DNA of 64,000 nucleotides from JBCBJX01 sp964342855 (lineage in GTDB: Bacteria; Pseudomonadota; Alphaproteobacteria; Caulobacterales; Parvularculaceae). The position numbers and the translations under genes were made by a program. The stretch is taken from positions 1-64,000 of the forward strand of contig CAYFIB010000015.1 of assembly GCA_964342855.1 (NCBI GenBank), given 5' to 3'. Below, piece after piece: positions 1 through 9,902 of this stretch (position 1 is the first letter of the stretch; each line of letters starts with the position of its first letter). Under the pieces are notes generated by a model, which was given only the letters and a program-made list of their open reading frames with translations, had not been told where the DNA came from and searched no databases.

Positions 1-507
1 ACCCAGTTCACCTACTTCCAGCAGGTCGGCGGCTTCGACTGTCGCCCCGTGACCGGCGAAATCACCTACGGCCTGGAACGCCTCGCCATGTACGTGCAGG
101 GCGTCGACAACGGTTTCGATCTCGACTTCAACGGCGCCGAGGGCGACGACGCCATGACCTATGGCGACGTCTTTCACCAGAACGAGGTGGAGGCCTCGGC
201 CTATAATTTTGAAATAGCGGACACGGACGTTCTCTTCCGCCAGTTCGCCGAAGCCGAAGCCGCCTGCCAGCGCGTTCTGGAGATCGGCCGCGAAAACGGC
301 GCCGCCTATCCGCTGCCCGCCTATGAGCAGTGCATCAAGGCCTCGCACCTTTTCAACCTGCTCGACGCGCGCGGCGTCATCTCCGTCGCCGAACGGCAGA
401 ACTATATCCTCCGGGTGCGGACCCTCGCCAAAGCCTGCTGCGAGGCGTGGCTGGAGAGCCCGCAGGGGCGGACCGAAGGCGCCGGCGTGGTGGATTACGC
501 GGGGTGA
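1..507 (+). CDS. glyQ: Glycyl-tRNA synthetase alpha subunit, 3' part (5' end outside window)
   Basis: The open frame enters from the left edge and ends at the TGA at 505-507, giving the last 168 residues. The segment TYGLERLAMYVQGVD is the hallmark of the class II catalytic alpha chain of the bacterial alpha2-beta2 glycyl-tRNA synthetase, which charges tRNA-Gly in the cytoplasm. The C-terminal helical part (cluster with YPLPAYEQCIKASHLFN, then RVRTLAKACCEAWL) is typical and full length. Its partner glyS starts only at 4588, so the two subunit genes are separated by about 4 kb of unrelated genes. The missing N-terminal part holds the ATP and glycine site motifs, which I cannot inspect. Confidence 0.96.
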   Translation, partial: TQFTYFQQVGGFDCRPVTGEITYGLERLAMYVQGVDNGFDLDFNGAEGDDAMTYGDVFHQNEVEASAYNFEIADTDVLFRQFAEAEAACQRVLEIGRENGAAYPLPAYEQCIKASHLFNLLDARGVISVAERQNYILRVRTLAKACCEAWLESPQGRTEGAGVVDYAG

Positions 508-587
508 GCGGCCGCTGGCGCGCTCCATTGGCGATGCGTGCGCAATGCGCGTAGCATCCCCGCCAATACATGAACGGGGGCGGTCAG

Positions 588-1109
588 ATGCTGAAATTGG
601 ATATCCGGGCTAAGGAATTGCTGGTCGGCGCGACAGCGGTTTTCGCTTTGTCAGGGTGCGAGTCAGGCGCGAAAATGATGGCCGGAACGCCGGGAAGCCT
701 TGTCGGCAAGGCGGCCGGCATACCGCAGCTCAACGCCTTCCTGCCGATCAAGACGAAGGTTGAGCCCGGCGAGGTCATGCCCATCGACGGCTACTGGGAG
801 ATCGTCCAGATCGCCAAGCAGATCCAGATTGATCGCGGGCGGGCCTACGCGGTCGAAGGCTGGCTGCACATGCTGACGCTCCGCGTGCAGCCCAACATGG
901 TCGTCATCCGGAATATCGAGGAGGTGGGCCCTGGCGTCTACGAGGCCGACGACCTGCCGCTTCTCGGCCGCGCGACGATGGTCGTCCAGCCGGACGAGAC
1001 CATCGCCGTCACCGTGAAGTCCCGCACGGGCGAGACGAAATACACGCTGGCGCCGGTGGATTACGAAGACCCGGAGCCCGTCGAAAAACCGGCGGAAGAG
1101 CGCGCCTGA
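588..1109 (+). CDS. Putative lipoprotein of unknown function
   Basis: A 173-residue protein with a lipoprotein signal: a charged start (MLKLDIRAKELL), a short hydrophobic stretch and the lipobox LSGC at about residues 20-23, so the mature chain probably starts at the Cys and is membrane anchored. The rest looks like a small beta-rich periplasmic domain (strands around WEIVQIA, RAYAVEGWLHMLTLRV, MVVIRNIEEV) followed by an acidic, Pro/Glu-rich tail. I recognise no family. I chose ATG 588 because the lipobox then lies at the usual distance; ATG 570 would add six residues and also fits. It stands alone after glyQ. Confidence 0.72.
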   Translation: MLKLDIRAKELLVGATAVFALSGCESGAKMMAGTPGSLVGKAAGIPQLNAFLPIKTKVEPGEVMPIDGYWEIVQIAKQIQIDRGRAYAVEGWLHMLTLRVQPNMVVIRNIEEVGPGVYEADDLPLLGRATMVVQPDETIAVTVKSRTGETKYTLAPVDYEDPEPVEKPAEERA

Positions 1110-1137
1110 GCGCCACCGGCGTGATCTCAGTTCGCCC

Positions 1138-1539
1138 TCAGCGCCCCGCTTCGACGTCTGCGCCGTATTTGCCGAGGTCTTCGCGCTTGCCGGGTTGGGA
1201 AAACAGGAACGCTAGAGCGATCCAGCCGATGATTGGCGCCAAGCCTAGAAGCAACCACCAGCCGCTTTTGCCGATGTCGTGCAGGCGTCGAACGCCAAGC
1301 GAGATTGTTGCGGGCAGGATCATCAGCTCAAAAATCATCGAAATAGGCCAAAGCCCATTGGGCTGGTAAAGGCCAAGAGCGATGTCCAGACCGTTTGCTA
1401 TCCAAGAAAGAATGAAAGTAGCGACTACCCACCACCAAAACGCACCGCGTGAAGAGCGACCGTTGAATGTGGTGTAATTTGCGAAGGCAAGCTTCAATGC
1501 TTCAAGCGTGCCGACGTTGCGTTGTATATTTCCATTCAC
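1138..1539 (-). CDS. DUF805 family membrane protein (downstream paralogue)
   Basis: About 133 residues with the DUF805 signature: an N-terminal NYTTFNGRSSRGAFWWW block, three to four hydrophobic segments, the conserved ISLGVRRLHDIGKSGWW motif and a C-terminal QPGKREDLGKYGAD tail. DUF805 proteins are small inner-membrane proteins of unknown role. It is a clear paralogue of the gene at 1662-2069, sharing most of these blocks. The start is uncertain: GTG 1539 matches the length of the paralogue, while TTG 1584 would add 15 residues with no good ribosome site. The 5' half of the gene and the gap behind it are visibly less GC-rich than the flanks. Confidence 0.75.
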   Translation of the reverse strand: MNGNIQRNVGTLEALKLAFANYTTFNGRSSRGAFWWWVVATFILSWIANGLDIALGLYQPNGLWPISMIFELMILPATISLGVRRLHDIGKSGWWLLLGLAPIIGWIALAFLFSQPGKREDLGKYGADVEAGR

Positions 1540-1661
1540 GACGTAGGCGCACCAACTAATTCTGCGAAGAGCAGCGCTATCCAAGCGATTGCTAGCTGCG
1601 AGACAACTGTTTCAACTCGCCGAGAGCTCGAAAAGCGCTCGGCGAGCAATTCTGACTGGAG

Positions 1662-2069
1662 TTAGCACCCCGCTTCAACATCCGCGCCGTACTTCTGGAA
1701 GTCTTCACGCCGGCCCGGCTGGGCGGCCCAGAAGATCAGGACGAGCGCGCCGATGATCGGCAGGAAGACGAGAAGGGTCCACCAGCCGCTCTTGCCGAGA
1801 TCGTGCAGCCGCCGGATTCCAAGTCCAAGGGACGGCAGGAACGTTGCGAGTGAGAAGATCGAGCCGAACGGCGAGACCTCAACGCTCGGGAACACGATGG
1901 CGTCGAGCACGCCAAGGGCGACGCCGAAAATGATCAACCACAGAACAGCCCACCAGTAGGCCCCGCGAGATGAACGTCCTTCGAACTTCACGTAGTTCTT
2001 GAAGTATAGGCCGAGAGCCTCGGCGAAGCCGACCTGGCGGTGGTCGGCGGACATCATTGTTTCAGACAT
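1662..2069 (-). CDS. DUF805 family membrane protein (upstream paralogue)
   Basis: 135 residues, starting at the ATG at 2069 (complement) behind a GAGGA-type ribosome site. It holds the DUF805 blocks: KFEGRSSRGAYWW near the start, transmembrane stretches, LGLGIRRLHDLGKSGWWTLL and the tail QPGRREDFQKYGADVEAGC. It is tandem with a second DUF805 gene and both end in nearly the same sequence (KYGADVEAG), so they arose by duplication. The family is multi-pass inner membrane with no assigned biochemical role. The base composition of this copy matches the surrounding genome better than its partner does. Confidence 0.85.
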   Translation of the reverse strand: MSETMMSADHRQVGFAEALGLYFKNYVKFEGRSSRGAYWWAVLWLIIFGVALGVLDAIVFPSVEVSPFGSIFSLATFLPSLGLGIRRLHDLGKSGWWTLLVFLPIIGALVLIFWAAQPGRREDFQKYGADVEAGC

Positions 2070-2133
2070 GGGAGTCCTCGTTTTGGCGGTTGGACGCGGC
2101 GCAACTTTAACGCGCTGATATTAGACCCTGATT

Positions 2134-2499
2134 TCAGCCCATCTTGAAGACGTTGAACTTGTTGCCGTCGAGATCGCGGAAATAGCCGGCGTAGAAGCCG
2201 GCGAACCGCTCGCCCGGCGCGCCTTCGTCGGTGCCGCCAAGCTCCAGCGCGTGTTTGTGCATGGCGTCGACCTGCTCGCGGCTTTCCGCGGCGATGGCGA
2301 CCATGACGCCGTTGCCGACACAGGCTTCGTCGCCGTCATAGGGTTGCGTAACGCCGAGGAGCGCGCCGGAGCCGCCCGCGTAGTAAACGAAACGCTCGGT
2401 CTCCATGAAATGCTTGGCGTCCAATGGGGCCAGAAGAGCGTCGAAGAATTCGGTGGCGCGTTTCAGGTCTTTCGTGCCGACGGTGACGTAGCCGATCAT
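2134..2499 (-). CDS. VOC (glyoxalase/bleomycin-resistance) superfamily protein
   Basis: 121 residues with one vicinal-oxygen-chelate fold: GYVTVGTKDLKRATEFFDALL at the start, a central GSGALLGVTQPYDG strand-loop and the closing motif FRDLDGNKFNVFKMG with the typical D-x-D-G-N element. Such proteins are metal-dependent dioxygenases, isomerases or binding proteins; the substrate cannot be read from the sequence. The start at 2499 has a strong AGGAGG ribosome site. It is divergent from the thioesterase gene at 2629, with a perfect palindrome in the shared upstream region. Confidence 0.85.
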   Translation of the reverse strand: MIGYVTVGTKDLKRATEFFDALLAPLDAKHFMETERFVYYAGGSGALLGVTQPYDGDEACVGNGVMVAIAAESREQVDAMHKHALELGGTDEGAPGERFAGFYAGYFRDLDGNKFNVFKMG

Positions 2500-2552
2500 G
2501 GGTTTCCTCCTGTTGGTTGCGGGGAAGAGAACGCTGGCGCGCCGGGCGGTTC

Positions 2553-2574
2553 AACCGCGCTGCGCAGCGCGGTT
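2553..2574. repeat. Perfect 22-bp palindrome between divergent genes
   Basis: The half-site AACCGCGCTGC (2553-2563) is followed directly by its exact reverse complement (2564-2574). It sits between the divergent VOC and thioesterase genes, so it could be an operator or a hairpin in the thioesterase leader. It is not followed by a clean T run. Confidence 0.6.
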
Positions 2575-2628
2575 TCTTCGCGCGCGCAGGCGAGGCAGAT
2601 TTCGCACACGCGAAAGAAAGGAACGCTC

Positions 2629-3099
2629 ATGAGTTCGGAGCGACGCACCAGCGATCGGCATGCGGAGATTTTGGACGCCATCGTCGGCGGCGCCGAGGAG
2701 ACGTTCGAGAAAAAGGGCGCCATGCATCACCTCGCGCTCACCGGTCTCGACGGCTGGGAGTACGGGCGCTGCTGGGTGACCTGGACCATCGACGACCGCT
2801 TCCGCAATTACGACGGCTCGCTCTTCGGCGGCTACCTCGCGGCCATGGCGGACCGCATCGTCTCCATGGCGACCATGTCCGTCCTACACGAGAACGACGA
2901 GCGCTTCCGCACGACGCAGCTGCAGACCCAGTTCTGGCGCCCGATCTTCGGCAAGACGCTGAAAGCCGAAGGCCGCGTCGCCAACCGCTCGCGCCGCCTT
3001 ATCCATGTAGAGGCGGATTTTTTCACCGAAGAAGGCAAGATCGCGGCGCGCTCGACGGCGGTGAACATGATCACGCGGGGCGAGGCGGCGCGGGACTAG
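2629..3099 (+). CDS. PaaI-family (hotdog) thioesterase
   Basis: 156 residues from the ATG at 2629, which follows an AAAGGA ribosome site. The central NYDGSLFGGYLAAMADRIVSMA segment is the hotdog-fold active-site helix of PaaI/acyl-CoA thioesterases (the usual form is H-G-G-x-x-x-x-x-x-D). It is followed by TTQLQTQFWRPIFGKTLKAEGRV and the strand HVEADFFTEEGKIAARSTA. Such enzymes hydrolyse acyl- or aryl-CoA thioesters in the cytoplasm. The acyl group is unknown, and a Phe replaces the usual His before the Gly-Gly. The gene is divergent from the VOC protein gene. Confidence 0.8.
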   Translation: MSSERRTSDRHAEILDAIVGGAEETFEKKGAMHHLALTGLDGWEYGRCWVTWTIDDRFRNYDGSLFGGYLAAMADRIVSMATMSVLHENDERFRTTQLQTQFWRPIFGKTLKAEGRVANRSRRLIHVEADFFTEEGKIAARSTAVNMITRGEAARD

Positions 3100-3113
3100 T
3101 CCGCCCGCCCATC

Positions 3114-3255
3114 TCCGCTCATCCCCGTCCCTTCGAGACGCCGCCTTGCTGCGGCTTCTCCGGATGAAGAGGCGGGGATCCAAGGCTATGCGCACGGACT
3201 AGGCGGATTCGGCGCCGAGCCTCCTGAGATCCCCGCCTGCGCGGGGATGAGCGGA
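3114..3255. repeat. Nested-palindrome intergenic repeat (CTCATCCCCG family)
   Basis: The 14-bp outer arms TCCGCTCATCCCCG (3114-3127) and CGGGGATGAGCGGA (3242-3255) are perfect inverted repeats. Inside lies a second perfect pair, AGGCGGGGATC (3170-3180) and GATCCCCGCCT (3228-3238). The arrangement, an outer palindrome enclosing an inner one in about 140 bp, recurs with other sequences at 10674, 17217 and 23266. No reading frame of its own is seen. It fills most of the gap between the thioesterase gene and the DUF4105 gene. Confidence 0.8.
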
Positions 3256-3352
3256 TGAAGAGGTAGGGGGTCAAAGTAACTGACGTGCGCATTGCGCCGC
3301 GCCCCGATAGGCTGGCGTAATCTGCCTGAGACGAGCGGAAGAGGGGCGCGGC

Positions 3353-4222
3353 GTGATCACGGATTGGAAAAAGGCCGCTCGTTACGGCGCGCTTGCGGGC
3401 GCGGTCATCGTGCTGTCAGCCGTCAGCCTGCATTTCACCAAAGCGCCGCGCGCGGACCGGAACTGGTCCGCCGGTTTTGAGAAAAGCGCGTCGTTCGAAG
3501 AAACCGCGCCCGGCGCCTACCGGCTTTCAAACTTGCGCGCCTTCACCCACCGGAACGGCGCGCCGCCCGTCGCCTCATGGACCGCGGTCGATCTGCGACC
3601 GGAGGATATTTCGGAAGTCTGGTTCTTCGTCGAGCCGTTCGCGGCGAGCGATCTGTTCGCGCACACCTTCGTCTCCTTCGTCTTCCAGCCGGAGGACGGT
3701 CCGCGGCGGACCGTCAGCGTCTCCGTCGAAGCCCGCACGGAGAAGGGTGAGCCATACTCGGCGCTGCGCGGCGTCCTGCGCGGCTTCGAGCTCTCCTATG
3801 TCTGGTCGACCGAAAAGGACGTGGTGACGCGCATCGCCGTCGGTCTTCAGCACCCGGTCTACGCCTATCGCATCGAGCGCGACCCGGAGGTCGCCGCGGT
3901 TGTCTTTGAGCGGTTCATGCGGCGCACGAACGCCCTCGCTGAGAAACCGCGCTTTTACAACACCATCGGCTCCAACTGCACGAACGAGCTCTTCAAGGCC
4001 GTGAACGACGCCTACCCCGGATCGGTGAAACTGAGCGCGCCCTGGCTCTTCACCGGTCGCGCGGCGCGGCGGCTCTATGAGGACGACCATATCGGGCGCG
4101 ACGCAGCGTCTTTCGACGATCTCCGGGAGGAGGCGCGGATCGACGATTTTGCGCGGGAGAACGCATCGCTCGAGCCTGAGGCGTTTTCGCGAGGCTGGCG
4201 GGCTGAACTGGCTGGAAACTAA
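3353..4222 (+). CDS. DUF4105 (Lnb-like) membrane-anchored protein
   Basis: 289 residues with a GTG start. An N-terminal hydrophobic segment (about residues 8-28) makes a signal anchor, so the rest is probably periplasmic. The body resembles DUF4105, the domain of the lipoprotein N-acyltransferase Lnb of Gram-positive bacteria: a His in FAHTFVSFVF (His104) and a Cys in the IGSNCTNELF block (Cys209) match the two family catalytic positions. I infer a Cys/His transacylase or hydrolase acting at the membrane; the substrate is unknown. Its TAA stop overlaps the stop of the convergent DUF6356 gene by 4 bp. Confidence 0.7.
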   Translation: MITDWKKAARYGALAGAVIVLSAVSLHFTKAPRADRNWSAGFEKSASFEETAPGAYRLSNLRAFTHRNGAPPVASWTAVDLRPEDISEVWFFVEPFAASDLFAHTFVSFVFQPEDGPRRTVSVSVEARTEKGEPYSALRGVLRGFELSYVWSTEKDVVTRIAVGLQHPVYAYRIERDPEVAAVVFERFMRRTNALAEKPRFYNTIGSNCTNELFKAVNDAYPGSVKLSAPWLFTGRAARRLYEDDHIGRDAASFDDLREEARIDDFARENASLEPEAFSRGWRAELAGN

Positions 4223-4473
4223 GCCGCGAGCTTCGCCGCTTCGGCTTCGCGCGCATCGCCGCGGGCCATGCGGCGGCGGTGGGAGAGCTCCACATTGAGC
4301 GCGCGGACGGTTTCCGACCCCGTATGCTTGAAGAGGAACGGGAAGAGCCCGTGAAGGACGCAGGCGAAGCCCGCCGCGATCAGCCGCCCGCCGAAGCCCG
4401 AGGCTTGGCCGAGATGCTCGACATAGGTCTCGTCGACGCTCGCCGGATGATCGATGAAGAGCCGCTTCAACAT
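4219..4473 (-). CDS. DUF6356 family small membrane protein
   Basis: An 84-residue protein beginning MLKRLFIDHPASVDETYVEH, with a hydrophobic segment FGGRLIAAGFACVLHGLFPF (about residues 27-46) and then FKHTGSETVRALN. This short F-x-D-H-P-x-S-V-x-E-x-Y-x-E-H pattern is typical of DUF6356, found next to unrelated genes in alphaproteobacteria. Function unknown. The start at 4473 is the only Met that gives the conserved family N-terminus; the same frame stays open far upstream through glyS, but that part is only the complement of glyS. It is divergent from glyS. Confidence 0.78.
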   Translation of the reverse strand: MLKRLFIDHPASVDETYVEHLGQASGFGGRLIAAGFACVLHGLFPFLFKHTGSETVRALNVELSHRRRMARGDAREAEAAKLAA

Positions 4474-4587
4474 CCCGTGAGGATGCCATGCTTTAGGGTT
4501 TCTCGCAATGCGCGGAAGAAACCCTGATTGTGCGTCGGCGAAGGCTGCTTGCGCGCGCGCAGCGGCCCGCCTAGAGAGCCGGGACTT

Positions 4588-6813
4588 ATGTCCGAACTCC
4601 TTCTTGAACTTTTCTCCGAGGAAATTCCCGCGCGGATGCAGGCGAAAGCCGCGAGCGATCTGCAGCGCCTCGTTCAGGAGAAACTCTTCGCCGCCGGCTA
4701 CCAGCCGGAGGGCGCGAAAGCGTTCGCGACGCCGCGGCGCCTCACCCTTGTCGTCGCCGGGCTGCCCGCGACCTCGCCGGACCGGAAAGAAGAGAAAAAG
4801 GGCCCCCGCGTCGGCGCGCCGGAAAAGGCCGTCGAAGGCTTTCTGAAATCGGCCGGGCTCGCGAGCCTCGAACAATGCGAGACGCGCGAGGACAAGAAGG
4901 GCGAATACTACGTCGCCGTGATCGACGAAAAGGGCCGCCCGACGGCGGAGCTGATCGCGGAGATCGTGCCAGACGTCGTGCGCGCCTTCCCGTGGCCGAA
5001 GTCCATGCGCTGGGGCGCGGGCGAGTTGAAATGGGTGCGCCCGCTCTCCTCCATCCTCTGCGTCTATGACGGCGAGATCGTTCCCTTCGAGATCGACGGG
5101 ATTGCGTCGGGCGACATCACCTACGGCCACCGCACCCACGCGCCGGGGGCGATCCAGGCCCGCTCCTTCGAGCCCTATGAGGAAAAGCTCCGCGCCGCCC
5201 GCGTCGTTCTCGACGCAGAGGAGCGCCGGGAGACCATCCTCGCCGAAGCGCGCACCCTTTGCGACGTGCAGGGGCTGGAGCTGCTGGAGGATATGGGCCT
5301 CGCGAACGAGGTCGCCGGGCTCGCCGAATGGCCGGTGACGCTCATGGGCGCGTTCGACGAGAAGTTCCTCGGCCTGCCGGACGAGGTGCTGACGGCCTCC
5401 ATGAAAGGCCACCAGAAATATTTCTCCGTGCGCGACCCGAAAACCGGACGCCTCGCCAACCGGTTCGTGTTCGTCGCGAATCTGGAAGCGCCCGATGGCG
5501 GCGCCTCCATGCGCGTCGGCTATGAGCGCGTGCTGACGGCGCGCCTCTCGGACGCGTGGTTCCTCTATCGCGAAGACCTGAAGACGCCGCTCGAAGACCG
5601 CATCGCCGATCTCGACCGCATCACCTTCTTCGAAGGTCTCGGCACGGTCGGCGACAAGGCGCGCCGGGTCGCGACGCTCGCCCGCGAAATCGCGCCGCTG
5701 GTCGGCGCCGATCCGGATGCGGCGGAGCGCGCGGGGCGGCGCGCGAAGGCCGATCTCGTCACCGGCATGGTCTACGAATTCCCCGAGCTGCAGGGGCTGA
5801 TGGGGCGCTACTACGCGCTGGAGCAGGGCGAAGCCGCCGACGTCGCCGACGCCATCCGCGACCACTACAAACCGGCCGGGCAGGGCGATGAAGTTCCGAC
5901 CGCCCCCGTATCTGTCGCCGTCGCGCTCGCGGACAAGATCGACACGCTGACGGCTTTCTGGGCCATCGACCAGAAACCGACGGGCTCAAAGGATCCGTTC
6001 GCCCTGCGGCGGGCGGCATTGGGGATGCTTCATATATTGATCGGATCAACCTCACGCATGGAGTTGGCAGTCGCATTTCTTATCGGCGGTCGGCTAGCGA
6101 TGGCCGATATGCTTCGGCGTGGAGTTACTGAGAGTAAGCTAAATGCTTGGAAGAATTTCCTCGAGACGACCGGCGATCTAAATTCCGATGGCCTAATTTC
6201 ACAGGTTTTGAATTTCTCGAAGAAAGCATCTTCACTACTTTCCGAGGGTATTCACTTTGAAGTTCCGCCACAAGACTGGGAAATCGAACGAGCGAACGAT
6301 CTCCTTGATTTCACTTTTGACCGTCTGCGGGTTATTCTTCTTGAAAAGGGTTTTGCGCACGACCGCATTTCTGCAGCAGCTTATGCTTCTAGTGTTTCGG
6401 ATGTCGTCGCAGTTGTAGCTCGTCTTAAGGCCCTCGACGCGTTCCTCGAGACGGAAGAGGGGGCGAACCTGCTCGCCGCCCACAAGCGCGCGGGCAACAT
6501 CCTGAAAGCCGAAGCCAAGAAGGGCTGGGACGGCGGCGCGGTCGATCCGGCGCTCTTTGAGCAGGATGAGGAACGGGCCTTGCACGCGGCGCTTGACGCG
6601 GCCCTCGCCGGCGCCCGCGATGCGCTCAACCTCGAGAATTTCGAGGGCGCGATGGCTGCTCTGGCGCAGATTCGCGCGCCGCTAGACGCGTTTTTCGACG
6701 CGGTGACGGTGAACGCCGAGGACGATAAACTGCGCGCCAACAGACTGGCGCTTTTAAGCGAGGTAAGCGCGGCCTGCCGGCCGGTGGCGGATCTCGCGAA
6801 AATCGAGGGCTGA
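4588..6813 (+). CDS. glyS: Glycyl-tRNA synthetase beta subunit
   Basis: 741 residues, starting at ATG 4588 (MSELLLELFSEEIPARMQ is the canonical N-terminus). Family blocks in order: KGPRVGAPEKAVEGFLKS, WPKSMRWGAGELKWVRPL, GHQKYFSVRDPKTGRLANRF, KADLVTGMVYEFPELQGLMG, then the C-terminal HD/anticodon-binding part with KDPFALRRAALG and ANLLAAHKRAGNILKAE. It binds tRNA-Gly and pairs with GlyQ. The protein is about 50 residues longer than the E. coli subunit, and the extra length lies in residues about 477-615. That stretch is encoded by clearly AT-richer DNA (6018-6430), as if introduced from another source, although the frame is intact. Confidence 0.96.
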   Translation: MSELLLELFSEEIPARMQAKAASDLQRLVQEKLFAAGYQPEGAKAFATPRRLTLVVAGLPATSPDRKEEKKGPRVGAPEKAVEGFLKSAGLASLEQCETREDKKGEYYVAVIDEKGRPTAELIAEIVPDVVRAFPWPKSMRWGAGELKWVRPLSSILCVYDGEIVPFEIDGIASGDITYGHRTHAPGAIQARSFEPYEEKLRAARVVLDAEERRETILAEARTLCDVQGLELLEDMGLANEVAGLAEWPVTLMGAFDEKFLGLPDEVLTASMKGHQKYFSVRDPKTGRLANRFVFVANLEAPDGGASMRVGYERVLTARLSDAWFLYREDLKTPLEDRIADLDRITFFEGLGTVGDKARRVATLAREIAPLVGADPDAAERAGRRAKADLVTGMVYEFPELQGLMGRYYALEQGEAADVADAIRDHYKPAGQGDEVPTAPVSVAVALADKIDTLTAFWAIDQKPTGSKDPFALRRAALGMLHILIGSTSRMELAVAFLIGGRLAMADMLRRGVTESKLNAWKNFLETTGDLNSDGLISQVLNFSKKASSLLSEGIHFEVPPQDWEIERANDLLDFTFDRLRVILLEKGFAHDRISAAAYASSVSDVVAVVARLKALDAFLETEEGANLLAAHKRAGNILKAEAKKGWDGGAVDPALFEQDEERALHAALDAALAGARDALNLENFEGAMAALAQIRAPLDAFFDAVTVNAEDDKLRANRLALLSEVSAACRPVADLAKIEG
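6018..6430 (+). other. AT-rich compositional patch inside glyS
   Basis: Between the conserved FALRRAALG block and the ALDAFLETEEGANLL block, the codon choice shifts abruptly. Codons such as TTG, CTA, CTT, TCA, AGT, ATA and TTT become common, whereas the flanks use almost only G/C-ending codons. The frame stays open and both edges are in frame. It encodes a helical insertion and the start of the anticodon-binding helices. Confidence 0.75.
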
Positions 6814-6872
6814 GGCGCGCGGGAACCGCGACGCCCAACGGCGCTCCAGAAGGCTCGAGAAGGAAGAACAAG

Positions 6873-9554
<2,682 letters not shown>

Positions 9555-9580
9555 CGCGACCCAGAAAGAGAACTCTGTGC

Positions 9581-9610
9581 GCCCGCCGTGATCCTCGCGG
9601 CGGGCGTTTT
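9581..9610 (+). terminator. Rho-independent terminator of ppdK
   Basis: Stem GCCCGCCG (9581-9588) pairs with CGGCGGGC (9598-9605) across a 9-nt loop and is followed by GTTTT. It lies 27 bp after the ppdK stop. Confidence 0.85.
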
Positions 9611-9721
9611 CGTGCGCCATTTCGGAGCGTCGATCCGAATTGGTTCAGCCCAACGCGGGAATTTTCCGCAAATTGGACACACCGCAAGCGAATCACCACC
9701 GCACGCGTGAAATTTTATTGG

Positions 9722-9736
9722 TTAACAAAGCCTTAA
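9722..9736. promoter_or_regulatory. CtrA binding box upstream of SleB-type hydrolase
   Basis: TTAACAAAGCCTTAA is an exact TTAA-N7-TTAA CtrA full site in an AT-rich stretch 167 bp before the hydrolase start. CtrA is the alphaproteobacterial cell-cycle response regulator. That it acts here is inference. Confidence 0.6.
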
Positions 9737-9850
9737 AATTCGTCGCGGCAGGGTGACTCTTTTCGACGGAACCTTATTTTGGGTGGTGAAGGCCGGGTTA
9801 ACCGCATCCATGGCGTGCGCCCGGCGCGTCTCTTGCACGTCCAAGCGCAG

Positions 9851-9874
9851 GCCCGGGCCCTCCGCCCGGGCTTT
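9851..9874 (+). terminator. Hairpin plus T run in the hydrolase leader (terminator or attenuator)
   Basis: GCCCGGG (9851-9857) pairs with CCCGGGC (9865-9871) and TTTT follows directly. It lies 29 bp before the hydrolase ATG and after the CtrA box, so it would stop transcripts begun at that promoter unless it is read through. Confidence 0.65.
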
Positions 9875-9902
9875 TGCAACGGAAGTGCTTGCGGGGTCAG
9901 GA

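Larger units (their letters stand above)
9555..9902 (+). other. 348-bp intergenic region with terminator, CtrA box and leader hairpin
   Basis: The gap between ppdK and the SleB-type hydrolase gene holds, in order: the ppdK terminator, an AT-rich promoter region with a perfect CtrA box, a lone GTTAACC half-site near 9796, and a GC hairpin with a T run ending at 9874, just before the hydrolase start. A transcript starting after the CtrA box and ending at the hairpin would be roughly 100-130 nt, so a small RNA or attenuated leader is possible. Confidence 0.6.

Noticed and set aside
4474..5865. Long minus-strand frame continuing upstream of the DUF6356 gene through glyS
   Set aside because: It is the complement of glyS with the usual Arg/Ala/Gly-rich composition of an antisense frame; only the last 84 codons have family features.
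9753..9902. Upstream GTG start for the SleB-type hydrolase
   Set aside because: It would place the hairpin plus T run inside the coding region and bury the signal segment 50 residues deep; ATG 9903 gives a normal signal sequence.
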